Source of the DNA: Serpula lacrymans var. lacrymans S7.9
Taxonomy: Eukaryota; Basidiomycota; Agaricomycetes; Boletales; Serpulaceae
Reading direction: 5' to 3'
Assembly: GCF_000218685.1 (NCBI RefSeq)
Contig: NW_006763299.1
Span: 425,478-489,477 of the forward strand
DNA: 64,000 nucleotides
Position numbers and translations under genes: made by a program. Below, piece by piece: positions 1-11,626 of the stretch. The notes beneath the pieces are model-generated. The model was not told the DNA's origin. It saw only the letters and a list, made by a program, of their open reading frames with translations, and did not search any database. Positions within the stretch are counted from its first letter, which is position 1. Each line of letters opens with the position of its first letter.

Positions 1-284
1 TTGGCCAAGCTTATAACCTGAGTGCACGCAAACTTAGCTTGGTACTCGCCACCTCAGCAGTTTCCACAACCCGTCTGATGCTGAGCATTCGATCTCTGGC
101 TTCCGATCTTCATGTCAATGCTGTCTGGTTGCTGAATCATGCCGAGTTAGCCCGATTGAATTGGAAGAGGGGCCCTAACGAGGGAGAGCTGATAGTTGAG
201 GTCAATGATCTGGGTCATTTCGAACTTCCAAGCATGCACAAGAGTCCGTTGGAAAGGCCCGACAGTGTCCTTGCGCTGGTATGA
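1..284 (+). CDS. C-terminal end of an unidentified gene (partial)
   Basis: An open frame enters at the left edge (codons in phase with base 3) and stops with TGA at 282-284, giving about 93 residues. The visible part is a well-behaved, mostly helical sequence with motifs such as TTRLMLSIRSLA and LNWKRGPNEGELIVEV, consistent with a cytoplasmic tail. It resembles the C-terminal tails of basidiomycete multi-pass membrane proteins, but I cannot name the family with certainty. There is no start codon inside the window, so the gene begins upstream. Reading it as a chance frame is possible; its amino-acid composition argues mildly against that. Confidence 0.45.
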   Translation, partial: GQAYNLSARKLSLVLATSAVSTTRLMLSIRSLASDLHVNAVWLLNHAELARLNWKRGPNEGELIVEVNDLGHFELPSMHKSPLERPDSVLALV

Positions 285-1256
285 GTGTCACGTCCTACAC
301 ATCATATTGACCAGCTATTAGTGGTCTTTTCTACGGTTTTCAGAATGCAGCAGCTTCCTTCGAACAGGAAGCCGGCAGTGCTCAGAAAACTGCTCAAGTT
401 AATAGAGGAGCTACGATTTGTATTACCCTTACTTGTACTATCACTTCGAGTCCTTTTGGATGAAAGATGTTATTTAGATGATCTCAGAATTTGATTTACT
501 GTCTTTTCAATTACGATCAAAAAATTCATGTTATTCTTTCATATGACTGGTGCTATGATGCTAACTTACAATTTTACGACTGGGCTGTCGACGAAACATA
601 CCGTACTGTAAATGTAAATATTTTTATTTATGGCAAGTAAACTGGTAGTGCGTGAACATGCTCAACCCCGTGAGTTAGTGTCACTCTTTCATTCGCTGTT
701 TTCGTGTCTCATAATGAGTCATGCGAATAATTTAGATTGTGCGGGTAATCTAAACGAGCCCTAAGTCAAGAGTTTGTTTTGAACAATAGTAAACAATACT
801 GCACACTTGCTCTGGCCATCTGTTGGCTTGGAGAAACATATAGCACTGCATACTGGGCAGTGCCACACTTGCATGGTACAGTGTCTCACATACAATGCTT
901 CGTAGTCTTTTGCTTTCCATTATTTTGTTGTTCACCGGCTCTTTGTCTGGTAGTCCTTGTGTCTCAGACTTGGACCATCTGAACAATTGGGTTCCACAGA
1001 AGGGAAGCTACTTAAACAACATGAAAGTGCTCATTTCACATTAAATCCCCATCTAATAACTCTCCTTCACTCCTTAACCTTTTATCCTCTAAAAGCCATC
1101 AGATTGCATTTGCAAGCCACAACCGCCCGTCTGTAGAGGACGGTCGGAATCCAGGAAGTAACGTCGAATCCAACAGATCAAACAATGACGACCGACGACT
1201 TCAGCAGTAGCCTCGCTATGTCTGCATGGTGTTTGCTTCCTTCCCCCGAAGTAAAA
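285..1256. other. intergenic stretch, nothing recognised
   Basis: The open frames here are short, overlap on both strands and lack recognisable motifs. It probably holds the 3' flank of the left-edge gene and the 3' flank of the minus-strand regulator that ends at 1257. Confidence 0.5.
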
Positions 1257-2170
1257 CTAGCCTAGCGCTATTCCTGGGCTATAGCTCGCCAAGAAGGAAT
1301 TCCAGTCTAGAGAAGGCGTTGTCGTAGCTGCCCCGGCACCGTTTATATCACCGTTCACTGCTGTGGACGTTGATGGTGCAGCGAAGTTGACTGGTTCTCT
1401 ATAACTATAACTAGACTCCTCCGAGGGCAGGTAGGGCATCCCTGTTGGACCGGTGAGGCTACTTGTGGAATCCCACCTGAACTCATTCGCTGTCATTATT
1501 TGGTCTGTCAAATTCGACGCTACTTACTGGACTCCGGCCAGCCTCTTCAGGCTGGCGTTTGTGGCTTGCAAACGCTCGATATATTCAGCCACTATTAGAG
1601 GCGGTGAGTATCTCTACCAGAAGAATCTAGCTAACGGATCCGTACCTGCTCTCCAAAGCTGGAGCTCACCACTAGGTAGTGCATGATCTTGACGACTTGC
1701 AAGAAGGCTTCTGATCTTGTCCTTTTCATCCTTTATCAATAGCCGCCTTCCCCGCATGCGTCTGGCCTGGTCGACGCGCTCCTTATCAGTAGCGCGTCGC
1801 CGTCGGTGGGCTGCCTTTCCTCTGGCCCGGGGTTCATTAGTTGCAGCAGATGCTACTGGAACTGATGAGCTATCGCCAAGCACTCCCACATTGGATTCCA
1901 TGATTGAGTTGGACGTTGATCCAGATTGATAAAAGCTGTAAGACTTCATTTGTTGGTTGTCAATGGGACCAAAAACAGATCCAGAACTGCTGGCTCACTA
2001 GTCCATCTCCTTCTCCAGAATATGGCTCGTGTTCGAAAGTTCGCAGAAAACTGGTATATTCGCTCGGTGAGATCATATTGTTGGACGGGTGGTAATGTTG
2101 CATCGGACTGATTGGAGTCTTCAGATGTTATTGCTCCTCCTCCCACCTCGCCTTCCTTTAAATCCTGCAA
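1257..2170 (-). CDS. bHLH-like transcription regulator, paralogue A
   Basis: Multi-exon minus-strand gene. The start is taken at 2168-2170 (MQDLKEGEV), because the same 5' context and a similar first codon series (MEDFKG) occur in the paralogue at 4986. A strongly basic stretch (HRRRRATDKER at about 1790-1800) runs into a helix (KDEKDKIRSLL), then a long loop containing LQLW, then a second helix (AEYIERLQ, about 1560-1590) with leucines continuing into LKRLAG. This order fits a basic helix-loop-helix DNA-binding domain with an unusually long loop. The C-terminal exon (1257-1511) is Ser/Thr/Pro-rich and could be an activation region. Exon joins at about 1615 and 1525 are inferred. It is likely nuclear; targets are unknown. 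A bZIP reading is less likely because the heptads are short. Confidence 0.5.
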
Positions 2171-3871
2171 GCCCCCGCTTTATTCACGTAAAACGACCAC
2201 CACATAGCCAGGAATCTTCCTATACGTCGTCCGCATGTAGACGTATCTATTGACCACTTGGACCTTCGGGGGGTGCAATGAATCAACGAAACCCGCTTTA
2301 CTATTGTTCAAAGCAAAGCTGTCAAGGTGAGACATGCCAAAATACGTGGTTAAATTAGAACAACTTCACACTTTCACCTAACGTTGACAGCACCACGCCC
2401 ACGGAGAGGCTCGACAACTGATTTTTTGCTGTGTAGAAAGACTACGAGCATGGACGGCATGCTTGGACCTTTGATTCCGCAGGACGGCTTTTCGTGACGA
2501 TGAGCGCAGGAATATGTGAAATGGCTTCCATTCTAATAGGAGAAGATGCGGATGTACTTCACGGAAAAGCTTGTGGACTGGGAAAAAAATGTGATGTTTG
2601 ACGAGGTGACACTTTCAATAGCTATATGGTTTAAATCAACTATATTTCCAAGAATCGTACTCGTGATGATAGAGCATCATAATATTGCGAGAGTTCACTG
2701 TGAGTACAGAATGAGTCGTCTGACAAAAAAAGTGAAGAGCGCACGAGGAATTTATAAGACGAGGCATTGAACAAGATGCTAGGTAAGGCACCGCTAAAAG
2801 GTCGAGATGGATATAGACAAGGGGTGACAAACGTTGCCTACTTGGGAACAAGACGATAGCTCTACAGTTCAGGATTAGGCAGTTGATAGCCAAGTAAAAA
2901 AATGAGCGTACACGTGCAAATATTGTACAAGCGATGACACAGTCAGCCATCATGCTGTTCCCATTAGGAATGATAACGCCAGCAAAACCGACCTCTGCGC
3001 TCCATAGCCATGCAATTGCCATCTCGTAATACTGTGAATGGAACCATAGCGATGCCTTTGAACCGCTTTGAACCGCTTTCGCCGTTGCGTCTGTTTCAGT
3101 TCTCCCTCAATGTGATATCACATATTTCTTGATTGGCATACCCATTTAAAGTTGCACGCATATGTCATGGTTTTTCCCTCACAGCTCTCATTTGATTCCT
3201 TGTTGAATACTGGTGGTTATTGTTATTACTGATTGGACCAGGGACATGACAAACGTATCTGGAAATGCCTTCGTGTATTTAAACTAACAAAGATAACCCT
3301 GGTGCTTCTTGTTGGATGTTACATAGCAAGCGTTGTGGTCTTGATAGTTTCGGTAAAACCAAGGTTAAACCATTGCTATGGTGCGGCCTCAGGCGTGGCT
3401 GACCACTGGCACAGCTTAGTAAGAAGACCTAATATGGGCCGTCTTCAAGTTCGTTGTCCATGGTTCACAACAGCGGATCACAAGTTGTTGGGTCGGTTTG
3501 ACAAAATTTCTTGTTTTTTCTTGTTGACTCATCTGACGAGCAAGCTGGTGCCTATCATTGTTATTAATATGGTATGACCTGAAAACTTTACAGAGCTGAC
3601 TGCAAAGTTGGGTGATCGGATAATCCGAGTCAGAACAATCAGATTCCGCAGATTATATTTAAACAGCAACAATATGCTCGAGCTGGATAGCCAATCCCTG
3701 TCCAATAATCTTTCCTATTCGCTGAACTATCTCGCCGCTCCAGTCTCCCTCTTTTATCCTTGTATTATGATCGTAGAATCCAGGTTACATGGTAGGCATG
3801 TTCTTGGTGACGCTCTCCCCTTTTGACGCCCCAGCGCACATCAACTCTTGCACTTTCTGGTGGTTTGATAG
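2171..3871. other. intergenic region with a duplicated 5' flank
   Basis: About 2171-3060 is recognisably similar to 4987-5860, the equivalent flank of the second regulator (for example the shared ATGGCTTCCATTCTA-like block and the GACGAGGTGxC block). The duplication therefore covers the regulator plus roughly 0.9 kb upstream. A minus-strand frame at 2636-3022 is rich in hydrophobic residues but has no counterpart that stays open at 5379-5663, so I do not call a gene. From 3060 to 3871 I see nothing identifiable. Confidence 0.5.
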
Positions 3872-4986
3872 TTATCTGAAGGCACGACCTTCCTGATAGT
3901 CTGACTGTTGCGCATATGCGAAAAGATGGTTTTGCATTCCGCTGCCCGCGGAACCAATACCCAACCCCTCAGTTGAGCCATAGGTCTGGACTTCAGCTCC
4001 TGTGACACCAACTTCGTGGTTGGGTGTTTTTGTTCGGTGGACACCTGTATGCGTGTGCTGTCCAAGACTTGCGTTCCACATGGCCAAGTAATCTTCTCCG
4101 TAATTCACCATGGCCGGATCCCAGATTAGATGAGCAGGTGCTGTCGTAACTGCACTTGGACTGGTAATCAGACTGGACGGTCCGGCCATGCCAGTCATAT
4201 CTGACCCACTATTGCTAGGAGCAGGCTGTTCCCAGTACAGCTGGGTCATACCTTGAGATTGTGCCTGGCTGGTCGTTGTACTGCAGATCGGTGGATGGAT
4301 CATCATCGTTTCTAAGTCATCCTCTACGAGATTGTTGGGTATTATTGGAGTCGATGCTATTTTTCCAGCCTCTCTTTTTAACTTGGCATTTTCGGCGCGC
4401 AGTTGTTCCATGTGATCGGCAGCTGCCAAGAATTCAGTACGTCAGTGATGTCTACAAGAAGGATTCAGGTGAAATATCTGTACTTTGGGTCCAGAGCTGT
4501 AGGTCGTTGTTTGGGAGTGCACAACCTTTGTGACGTAGAAGAAGTCGTCTAATCTTTTCCTTCTGCTCTTTTAGGAGATGTCGCTGGCCTCGCATTCGGA
4601 GGGTGTTACTTTCTCGTTCCCTCTCGCGGCCGGATCGCCTTCTGCGGGTTATCACTCCACTAGGTCCTTGGCTCAGTGATGTTGTGGCAGTCGAGGAGCT
4701 TGGGCCCGGAATGAGTTGATCCAGCGATGGGCCAGATTGTGTCTCGTTGTAAGGCTCGGTTTGTGTTTATCATTGGATAAAACACAGATGGTGCCAGACA
4801 GCTTGATGTTTGCCCCTTGTCGACTCGTCTTCTCCTGCTCCCGAGTAAATCCATTCGGTCTGCTCGTCGGTGGGTCATGGGGTGCATGTGATGGAAAAAA
4901 AGTGGATACTTAAGGTAGTGGAGTGATGAAAGTTGGGTCGTTGTTATTTCTGTCCACCTCACCGATGTGCCTTTAAAATCTTCCAA
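3872..4986 (-). CDS. bHLH-like transcription regulator, paralogue B
   Basis: Tandem paralogue of the gene at 1257-2170, same strand. The basic region ITRRRRSGRERERES is followed by the helix KEQKEKIRRLLLR, the same LQLW loop motif, then after an intron near 4430-4465 the second helix AADHMEQLRAENAKLKRE. The long last exon (3872-4429) is rich in Gln, Ser, Thr and Gly, as in activation domains. The proposed start at 4984-4986 (MEDFKGTS) has the same upstream sequence context as paralogue A. The two proteins are diverged but share domain order and loop, so the duplication is not recent. Introns between the first exon and the basic region are not resolved. Confidence 0.5.
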
Positions 4987-6676
4987 GCTTCCGCTTTATG
5001 CACGATCAAAACCGCCGCTGCAGAGCCACAGACTTCGGTTCACGACGTTCTTCGTAGACATCATTACTGCGCAACTTAGATATTTGAGGGCGCGCTACAC
5101 TAGCCATCAGCAGAAAAACACGCATGAATATTCCTTGAAGAACAGTCGTCAAGTCCCAACATGCTGCGCTTTTGGCTGGATTGGTCCACACTTCACACTT
5201 TTCAGCCTATATTGACGCCACCGCGCCCGCATAGAAGTTCGAATCGTGTTTTGCTGTGGTATGAGCGCATGCTTGGATGTTTGATTCCGCAGGAAAGCAC
5301 TTGTGACGGCCAGCATAGGAATGGACGAGATGACTTCCATTCTATCATGAGAAGGTACGGGTGCACTTGAAGGGAGACTCAGTTTTTGGACTTGGGAAGG
5401 GTGCAATATCTGACGAGGTGGCATTTGTATAGGCTACATGGCATGGATACTGGGTCCTCGTGATGATAGACTAATATGATAAAGCAAGAATCTATCTCGA
5501 ATATACCAATGAGTGGTTCGACAATAAACACAGAGAGGAAGACTAGACGTACTATATAAGAAATAGCGTCGAATGGGTCGCAAGGCGTAGCCCTGTTGCT
5601 AGGACATTGAGATGGATACACACAACAAGCAGTGACAAAAGCAGCAGGCTGGGGCGAAAACAATACCTCGGATTAGGTAGATAGTAACCAAGGGTTGTGC
5701 GTAAACACAACAATATTGTGCTAGTTGTAACACAGCCAACGGCCAGCTATTTCATTGCTCCCATTCAATAGGGATTTTCCAGCCAAAAGGTCACCGCAGT
5801 TCCATACCATGAATGTTGTATCATGCTGTTGACGGAATTCTAGTGTCGCCTTTGAGTTGCACATTTTGAACTGCCTTTCTCACTGCTTTGGCCTCCCAGA
5901 GTTCTGCACCCGTTCACCATTCTCTGCCAAACGAGTTGCTGCTCCAGCAATAACAGCATCTTTCATCCCCTCGGGACAGAAGCCCTGGCCATGTCCTGTT
6001 TGGTGGCATGTCCTTCTCAGCGAATCTTGCCTCGCTCTCTTGCTATAAGCTCGGTAGACATTACCCATTTACGAGTTGTGTATCTTCATGGTTGTTTCCT
6101 TTGGATTGTAATATTTAACTTATTGTCGGATTCAAATGTACGTTTCTTGAGCACGATACATGCTGGAAATTCTAAGTCAGATGAGTGTGATTAGCAAACA
6201 AATGGACTGACCTTCCATATCTCTGGATGTCCGTAGCCTCTGCATCGTATGACTCTTGCCCCAAGATACAAAGCGGGTACACGCCATCCACGTCTTTACA
6301 TCGCATTGCAAGGGCCAATCCAAGGTATGCAAAACGTCGTGGACGAGGTGAAGTCACAAGTACGCATGAAGGCGTGCTTGGTTATACTAGGCGTATTTCC
6401 CCTGACTCGTGCAACTGTTGCATGCATTTGATTCCGAGTCTGTTGCATATCGATCATAAATGAATCAGTTAAAGAGAAATTCGTAGGTCCCAACATTCTG
6501 ATAACAAGGCATGGTACACGTCTACTAAAGGTTGTATAGCGATCGCCGTTGTATTCTTCGGACGAGGTGCCTTTCAGCGTATCGACTTGGAAGGTTCCGA
6601 GTCTCAGGCTGTGTCTATTATATCAGCTGCCTGATTAAGATATGCAACTCTGCGCCACCACCCGTCGACCAAACGA
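4987..6676. other. intergenic region, partly a duplicated flank
   Basis: About 4987-5860 is the diverged copy of the flank at 2171-3060. From 5860 to the U6 promoter there is no convincing gene; small minus-strand frames (for example 5880-6068) have no motif I recognise. Confidence 0.45.
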
Positions 6677-6684
6677 TATTAAAA
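6677..6684 (+). promoter_or_regulatory. possible TATA box of the U6 gene
   Basis: TATTAAAA lies 39-46 bp before the first base assigned to U6. Type-3 Pol III promoters usually place TATA nearer -30, so either this is a distant TATA or the transcript starts a little upstream of 6723. Confidence 0.4.
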
Positions 6685-6722
6685 AGTCTGTTCGTCGTTC
6701 AGTCTCCTTCCTAAGGAAAAAT

Positions 6723-6746
6723 GTCCCCTTCGGGGTGACATACGTA

Positions 6747-6777
<31 letters not shown>

Positions 6778-6842
6778 GGCCCCTGCACAAGGATGACACG
6801 CTTTTCCGGAGTGGTAGACCTACGGGTCTCAATATTTATTTT
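6723..6842 (+). ncRNA. U6: U6 spliceosomal RNA
   Basis: U6 pairs with U4 and then with U2 and the 5' splice site in the catalytic spliceosome. The sequence shows the 5' stem-loop (GTCCCC-TTC-GGGGTGAC), the invariant stretch leading to ACAGAGA at 6761-6767, the AGC triad at 6773-6775 within TTAGCATGG, and the internal stem-loop up to GGATGACACGC ending at 6801. Downstream the RNA departs from the usual U6 tail: TTTT follows at once (6802-6805), then a hairpin AGACC-TAC-GGGTCT, then TTTT at 6839-6842, which I take as the terminator. The core is essentially unmistakable; the 3' end is uncertain. Confidence 0.93.
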
Positions 6843-7467
6843 GTTCCATTCTATGGTTACGGACATGCTAAGTCTGCATCAAAATTTGTGGGAGAAATTT
6901 GAAAATCAAGCTCAGATTCAGGATGCCAAAATAGAGTATATTTGCTATGATCTATATAACACAGTTTTTTTTAACTACTTGTGGTTGAAAAGGCAACCAA
7001 GCTCAGCCATGGACGTAGCAAGTGCTTCTCATCATTTTCTCTTTTTTTTTTGTAATTTCCCTGAATACACTGCTAATCTGGGCAAACCTCTCCGAAACGG
7101 TAAAAGAGCACTACTTCTCGCAGAGGTTTACGGAGATATTTGTAAGACAAGATTCATCAACATGCGGCCAATAATAACCAAATAGATAATATAAATGCAT
7201 CCTGCACAGTAGTCCCAAGTGGTTATACAAGACCTTCACAGAATGATTCAAGAACATTGATAGTCGCAGCTGATTGATTTGTTTTTATTACCAGGCAATA
7301 TCCATGATGGCATATTAACACCTTGTGAATAGCTGAGCTATGTCTTTGAGGCCTCTGTAATAATGTGCAGAGAATGCCAGTACCTGTAGTTCAGGGAAAT
7401 GCTTTGTTGATGGTTTTCCTGACAGGACAACTCAATTTTTGAGAAGTGTCTGCTGCCTGGCTTGCTG
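6843..7467. other. intergenic, nothing recognised
   Basis: AT-rich sequence between U6 and the first RecQ-DUF6589 element. The only long frame (6793-7185) overlaps the U6 tail and shows no domain. Confidence 0.5.
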
Positions 7468-7476
7468 CACCATAAT
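7468..7476. repeat. 9-bp target duplication, left copy (CACCATAAT)
   Basis: CACCATAAT abuts the CAGACTCC end of the element at 7477; the identical nine bases follow the GGAGTCTG end at 14896-14904. Confidence 0.9.
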
Positions 7477-7733
7477 CAGACTCCAAACCAGTCGACATAT
7501 GTGTGTATGCTATATCCCAGTGCTTGTGATTAGATAATTTGATTATATAATTATCCGAGACTTTACCAAAACTTGAGTTGAGCATAACACATATGGCTGA
7601 CTGGCAAAACTTGTAGTGGCTCCAGATTTTGGTTTATTTGCACCACCGAAGATTGCCACCGAATCCGACATCTTTCGGTCGGCTAAAGTCAAAAACAAAA
7701 ATATGACTGTGATTTTTTCTTTTCTTGGACAGA
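7477..7733 (+). repeat. left terminal inverted repeat, element copy 1
   Basis: Matches the reverse complement of 14639-14895 over its whole 257 bp with only a few differences (for example TGTGTG versus TATGTG near the outer end). It ends just before the helicase start. Confidence 0.92.
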
Positions 7734-9815
7734 GCTTATTTTGTATGCAGTCCGGACGCTTCGAGACACCAAGTTCCGATGAAATCAGCAGTCTCGTGAA
7801 AGAAAGATTTGGCATCACTCCATGTCGTTTTTCAAGTCCTATCATCCCAGATGCAGCTGAAGAACAAACATGTCTTCACAATTGCACCCACAGGTTCTGG
7901 AAAAACCCTCACATTCTGGATACCACTTCTCTTTAATAACGAAGGAATCATTATCTTGATCACTCCACTAAATATCCTTGGAGGAAAAAATGTTGACGAA
8001 CTTCAAAGTCTGGGATTTCTGGCCATCAATTTGAATAATGAGACTGCTACTGATGAAAACTTTGAGGTCCGTGATATTTCAGTTAATAGGACAATTCATG
8101 ACTTTCTTTTAGGACATCAAACGACTGAAGTACCGAGTCATATTGACAAGTCCTGAGCGTGTCCGCCATGATTCACGTTTCAAAGACCTATGGAAATGTA
8201 CAAGATTTACCGAGCGACTGTTCAATGTTACAATTGATGAGGGGCACTGTATCAGTGAATGGGGAGATGGGTTTCGACCAGAGTACAATGAGCTTGGTGT
8301 ACTCCGATGGTTGCTTCCTCCTCATGTTACTTTCCATATTGCATCAGCAACCATGCCTCCCCATATTCTTCAAGATATCCAAATGAAGCTGCGGATTGAA
8401 AAAAGTAACATGGTTAAAGTAGCGCTCTCAAATGACCGCCCAAACATACATTTGGTTGTTGAAGAGATGCAGCATTCTGCAAAGGCAATGTATGACTTGG
8501 ATCGCGTACTAGGACTTGACAGAGGAGAAACACTCTGCAAAAAGTTTATGGTTTTCACCAATTCCCGAAGAGAAGCAGAAAGGACGGCCACTCACATTCG
8601 GAACCATTATTTTTCCCAAGAAAAAGACATGGTTGTGTGGTTTCATTCTGGAATGAGTGCCGAATTTTGAGAGAAAGTGATGATCAAGTTTATGAAGGGA
8701 GAAATACGAGGTATTTGCTGCACAGATGCAGCAGGAATGGTGAGTAGTCTATGTTTTACTAATACCACTATACTGCCAATCTTGCGACATCATGATAGGG
8801 CTTAGACATTCGTGATGTAGAGTTAGTGGTTCAATGGAGATATGTGGAATCTCTGTGTACGCTCTTCCAGCGGTTAGGACATGGAGCCCGTGACACAAAT
8901 CTTGAAGCAGTGGGAGTCTACATTGTTGAACCTAAATATTTTGACCGCTATAAAAAGGCGATGAAGGAAAAAAGAGAGAAACGCACCAAAAAACGAAAAC
9001 GACTGGTTGAGAATGAGGAGCAAGCTGCACCGGATGAGGCAGGGGACGATGACAGCATTATTAGCGACAGTGATAATGGTGGCATTGAAATAAATGGGCA
9101 AAATGAAGCAGAAAGTCAGCAAAATCAACAGAACAGACCACAAATGGGTCTAGACATAGGCAACACACCAAGGAATTGTTTGGAGACTCTTTCAGATGCT
9201 TGAAGTCTTGGCAACTGCAAATATGAAGACACCGCTATGGGAATGTTCATCAATGCTCAATATCAAAAAATCTGCCGACAAAAAATTGTTGATCAGTATT
9301 TTGATAATCCTAAAGGTACGCTCACCATCCGCTCAAGGCCCTGCTTCAGGACTCGATGAGCAACAACATTGTTGTTGGAGGTGTAGCGTAAAGGTGTCAC
9401 ACTTATGTTGTGACACCTGTAACCCAGAGTCGTTCGTATTCTCACCGCACAGGATATTTTCCAAGCCTCAACGCAACAAGAGAAAAGTCAACACCAAAGG
9501 CTACACGATGACCAAGGCTGGTGGAGAATTGTGGCGTCATTTGAAGGAATGGCGTGAATCTCAGCTTATGGCCGAGGGTCTCAGTGGGGACACTTTTTTT
9601 GGTGTCCAAATTATCATGTCAGAGCTGGTTCTCTGTCGCATCGTTGAACTTGCCGAACTTGCAAAAATCAAGGACATTACAACACTTCGTGAGCAAACCA
9701 ATTGGTGCTATGCAGACTTATATGGAGACAAGGTCATTGGTCTTGTCAATACACACTTCCCACCACCTGTACCAGCTCTATCAACAGCCAATATCAGCAA
9801 TACCTTACAGGCTGC

Positions 9816-11626
9816 TGTCATGCACCAAAGTTGATTGGTAGCATGGACAGGTGTCAATAACGAAGCGAATATTCAAAAAGACTCGCCTTTGCGCCACACA
9901 GGCACAGTGCCACGTGGAATAGTAATTAATATTGCCCTTTTTGAACTTGTGGCTGATCAGCACCACCTCTATTAGGCAATCCAGTCACGCTCACTTTTGC
10001 TTTTCCATCCGGTACTTTCCGCGTTTTGGCATTTTGGCAAATTTTCGCGTCACCACTGGCTACACATTGCATTGCGCCCTCGCTTTTGTCGTTTCCCTTA
10101 CTCCCCTTCCTTTGCCTAGCCCCACCATGGGCCCCTTCCTCTCCTTTTTATTCTCACCTGACGGTCGTTTCTGGATCCCCATTCTAATCCACTTTTCCAT
10201 CACCTCCACCCTCCTCCTCCTCATCTTATTTGCACCCCCACCATTTCTGATGTCACCACTTCCTATCCGCTTCCGTCGCCGATCCGTTGACTACCACGTG
10301 CCACTGCTGATATCAGCAAAGCCCCGGCGGCCGGTCCAAATAGGGCAACAGGTCCATCTTTATGACGTCGATCTACCATCATATACTATCAAAACATCGG
10401 TCGCTCGTCTTGCCTGGTTGGAGCATGGGTGGGTAATTTTTGAGCTGGAGAAGGTTCATCCCCTTGCATCGCCCATGTTCATCGCTGTCCCATTCACTTG
10501 GGTACACTTATCTTTTGTCCATCGTCTTCGCTACAGCTACACCTACCACACGCTGCCTGGGACTCACTTGTTCCAAATTGGAACTACTCCTCTCCCTCCC
10601 TCGTTTGATCAGGTGGTCCAACACAACCAGTCCATTGGTAAGGCCATGGAACTGTCGGATTTGGACTAGGTGGTGGACCGGTGGCTCCAGTTTCTTTTTC
10701 TTCAGCAGAACATTCATTTACAGTGCGATTATTTTTGATTTTTGAATCATTTTTATGGACACATATTTTTTTAGAATGCCTGACTGACAATAAAGGAACT
10801 GTGTTGATACTGATAGTGTTTTGCCTTGCCCTTTTTTTTACTGCATCTTCCCATGACATCATGATTTTCCTGCTCTCTTTTTGCTATTGGACTTTACTTT
10901 ATGGCTGTACAAACCTGTGACATTACTCACAGCATTCATTGTTCTATCTCTTTCTTTTCCTTTTTTTGACAATCTTATCCTGTACTACCTACGCAGGATT
11001 CGTCAGCATACATTCCTTCATGTTCTTTCTCATTCTTTTTGCACAGCTATACTGTGCATAGCCTACTTTTCTTTTACTATATAAACCCCTGTATTTTACC
11101 TTGTAAAAAAACAACAACAAGAAATCCAATCCAGACTTCTTCTCTACTCTCAAGTTCACTACTCTACTACTTGTGATCCAGTGTGGTCACAACACTTCCC
11201 ACTTCTACCACTGTTAACTGCTGTCATCGTCACTCGTCACCTTTTGAAGTCATTGTCATCCCTTTTGATTAGAGTCCTTCTGAGCACTACAGTTTGTGCG
11301 TCAGGAGCCTGCTATCACTGGGAACCTCGTCATATTGTTGTTCTCAAACCTACCTTGTGCTACGATTAGCAAGGTAGTGCTCATCTATACTCGTCACAAA
11401 GCCCCTATCCTTCTATAAACTCAACTATCCCTCCTCCTCAAAACCCACACTCATACACCTCTGGGTTTTACTTTGAAGGATCTTTATACGTACCACCCCA
11501 CGAACAACCAGACCACTCCACTGTTCTAGGAGGCAAAGCCCATAAACAAGTTCCGTGGAATCTGGGAGGATTGTGTGTTAGTTTGTTTTGTGTGTGGTTT
11601 TCTAACAACAGTTCTCATCATCGACA
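9816..11626 (+). mobile_element. solo LTR, family A, copy 1
   Basis: 1811 bp, beginning TGTCATGC and ending CATCGACA, flanked by the 4-bp duplication CTGC (9812-9815 and 11627-11630). A TATA box (CTATATAAACC, about 11078) lies in the last 40 percent, giving U3-R-U5 order on the plus strand. Three more copies occur at 24821, 38985 and 41894. No internal retroelement region is attached, so this is a solo LTR. It sits inside the helicase gene. Confidence 0.85.
9932..10669 (+). CDS. ORF inside the U3 part of LTR family A
   Basis: A 245-codon open frame upstream of the LTR's TATA box. It predicts an N-terminal hydrophobic part with a strong membrane segment (ITSTLLLLILFAPPPFLM), then a polar domain ending MELSDLD. 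The same frame is open for 240 codons in copy 2 (25771-26493, minus strand) despite nucleotide differences, whereas copies 3 and 4 share a small deletion that breaks it. I recognise no family. Conservation in two diverged copies suggests a real product, but it could also be chance in a low-stop sequence. Confidence 0.45.
   Translation: MPFLNLWLISTTSIRQSSHAHFCFSIRYFPRFGILANFRVTTGYTLHCALAFVVSLTPLPLPSPTMGPFLSFLFSPDGRFWIPILIHFSITSTLLLLILFAPPPFLMSPLPIRFRRRSVDYHVPLLISAKPRRPVQIGQQVHLYDVDLPSYTIKTSVARLAWLEHGWVIFELEKVHPLASPMFIAVPFTWVHLSFVHRLRYSYTYHTLPGTHLFQIGTTPLPPSFDQVVQHNQSIGKAMELSDLD

Noticed and set aside
1614..2111. Overlapping plus-strand frames opposite the first regulator
   Set aside because: They are mirror frames of the basic-region exon; only the minus strand shows a basic-helix pattern and a matching paralogue.
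2636..3022. Hydrophobic minus-strand frame as a membrane protein gene
   Set aside because: The duplicated counterpart at 5379-5663 does not conserve the frame, so coding is unsupported.
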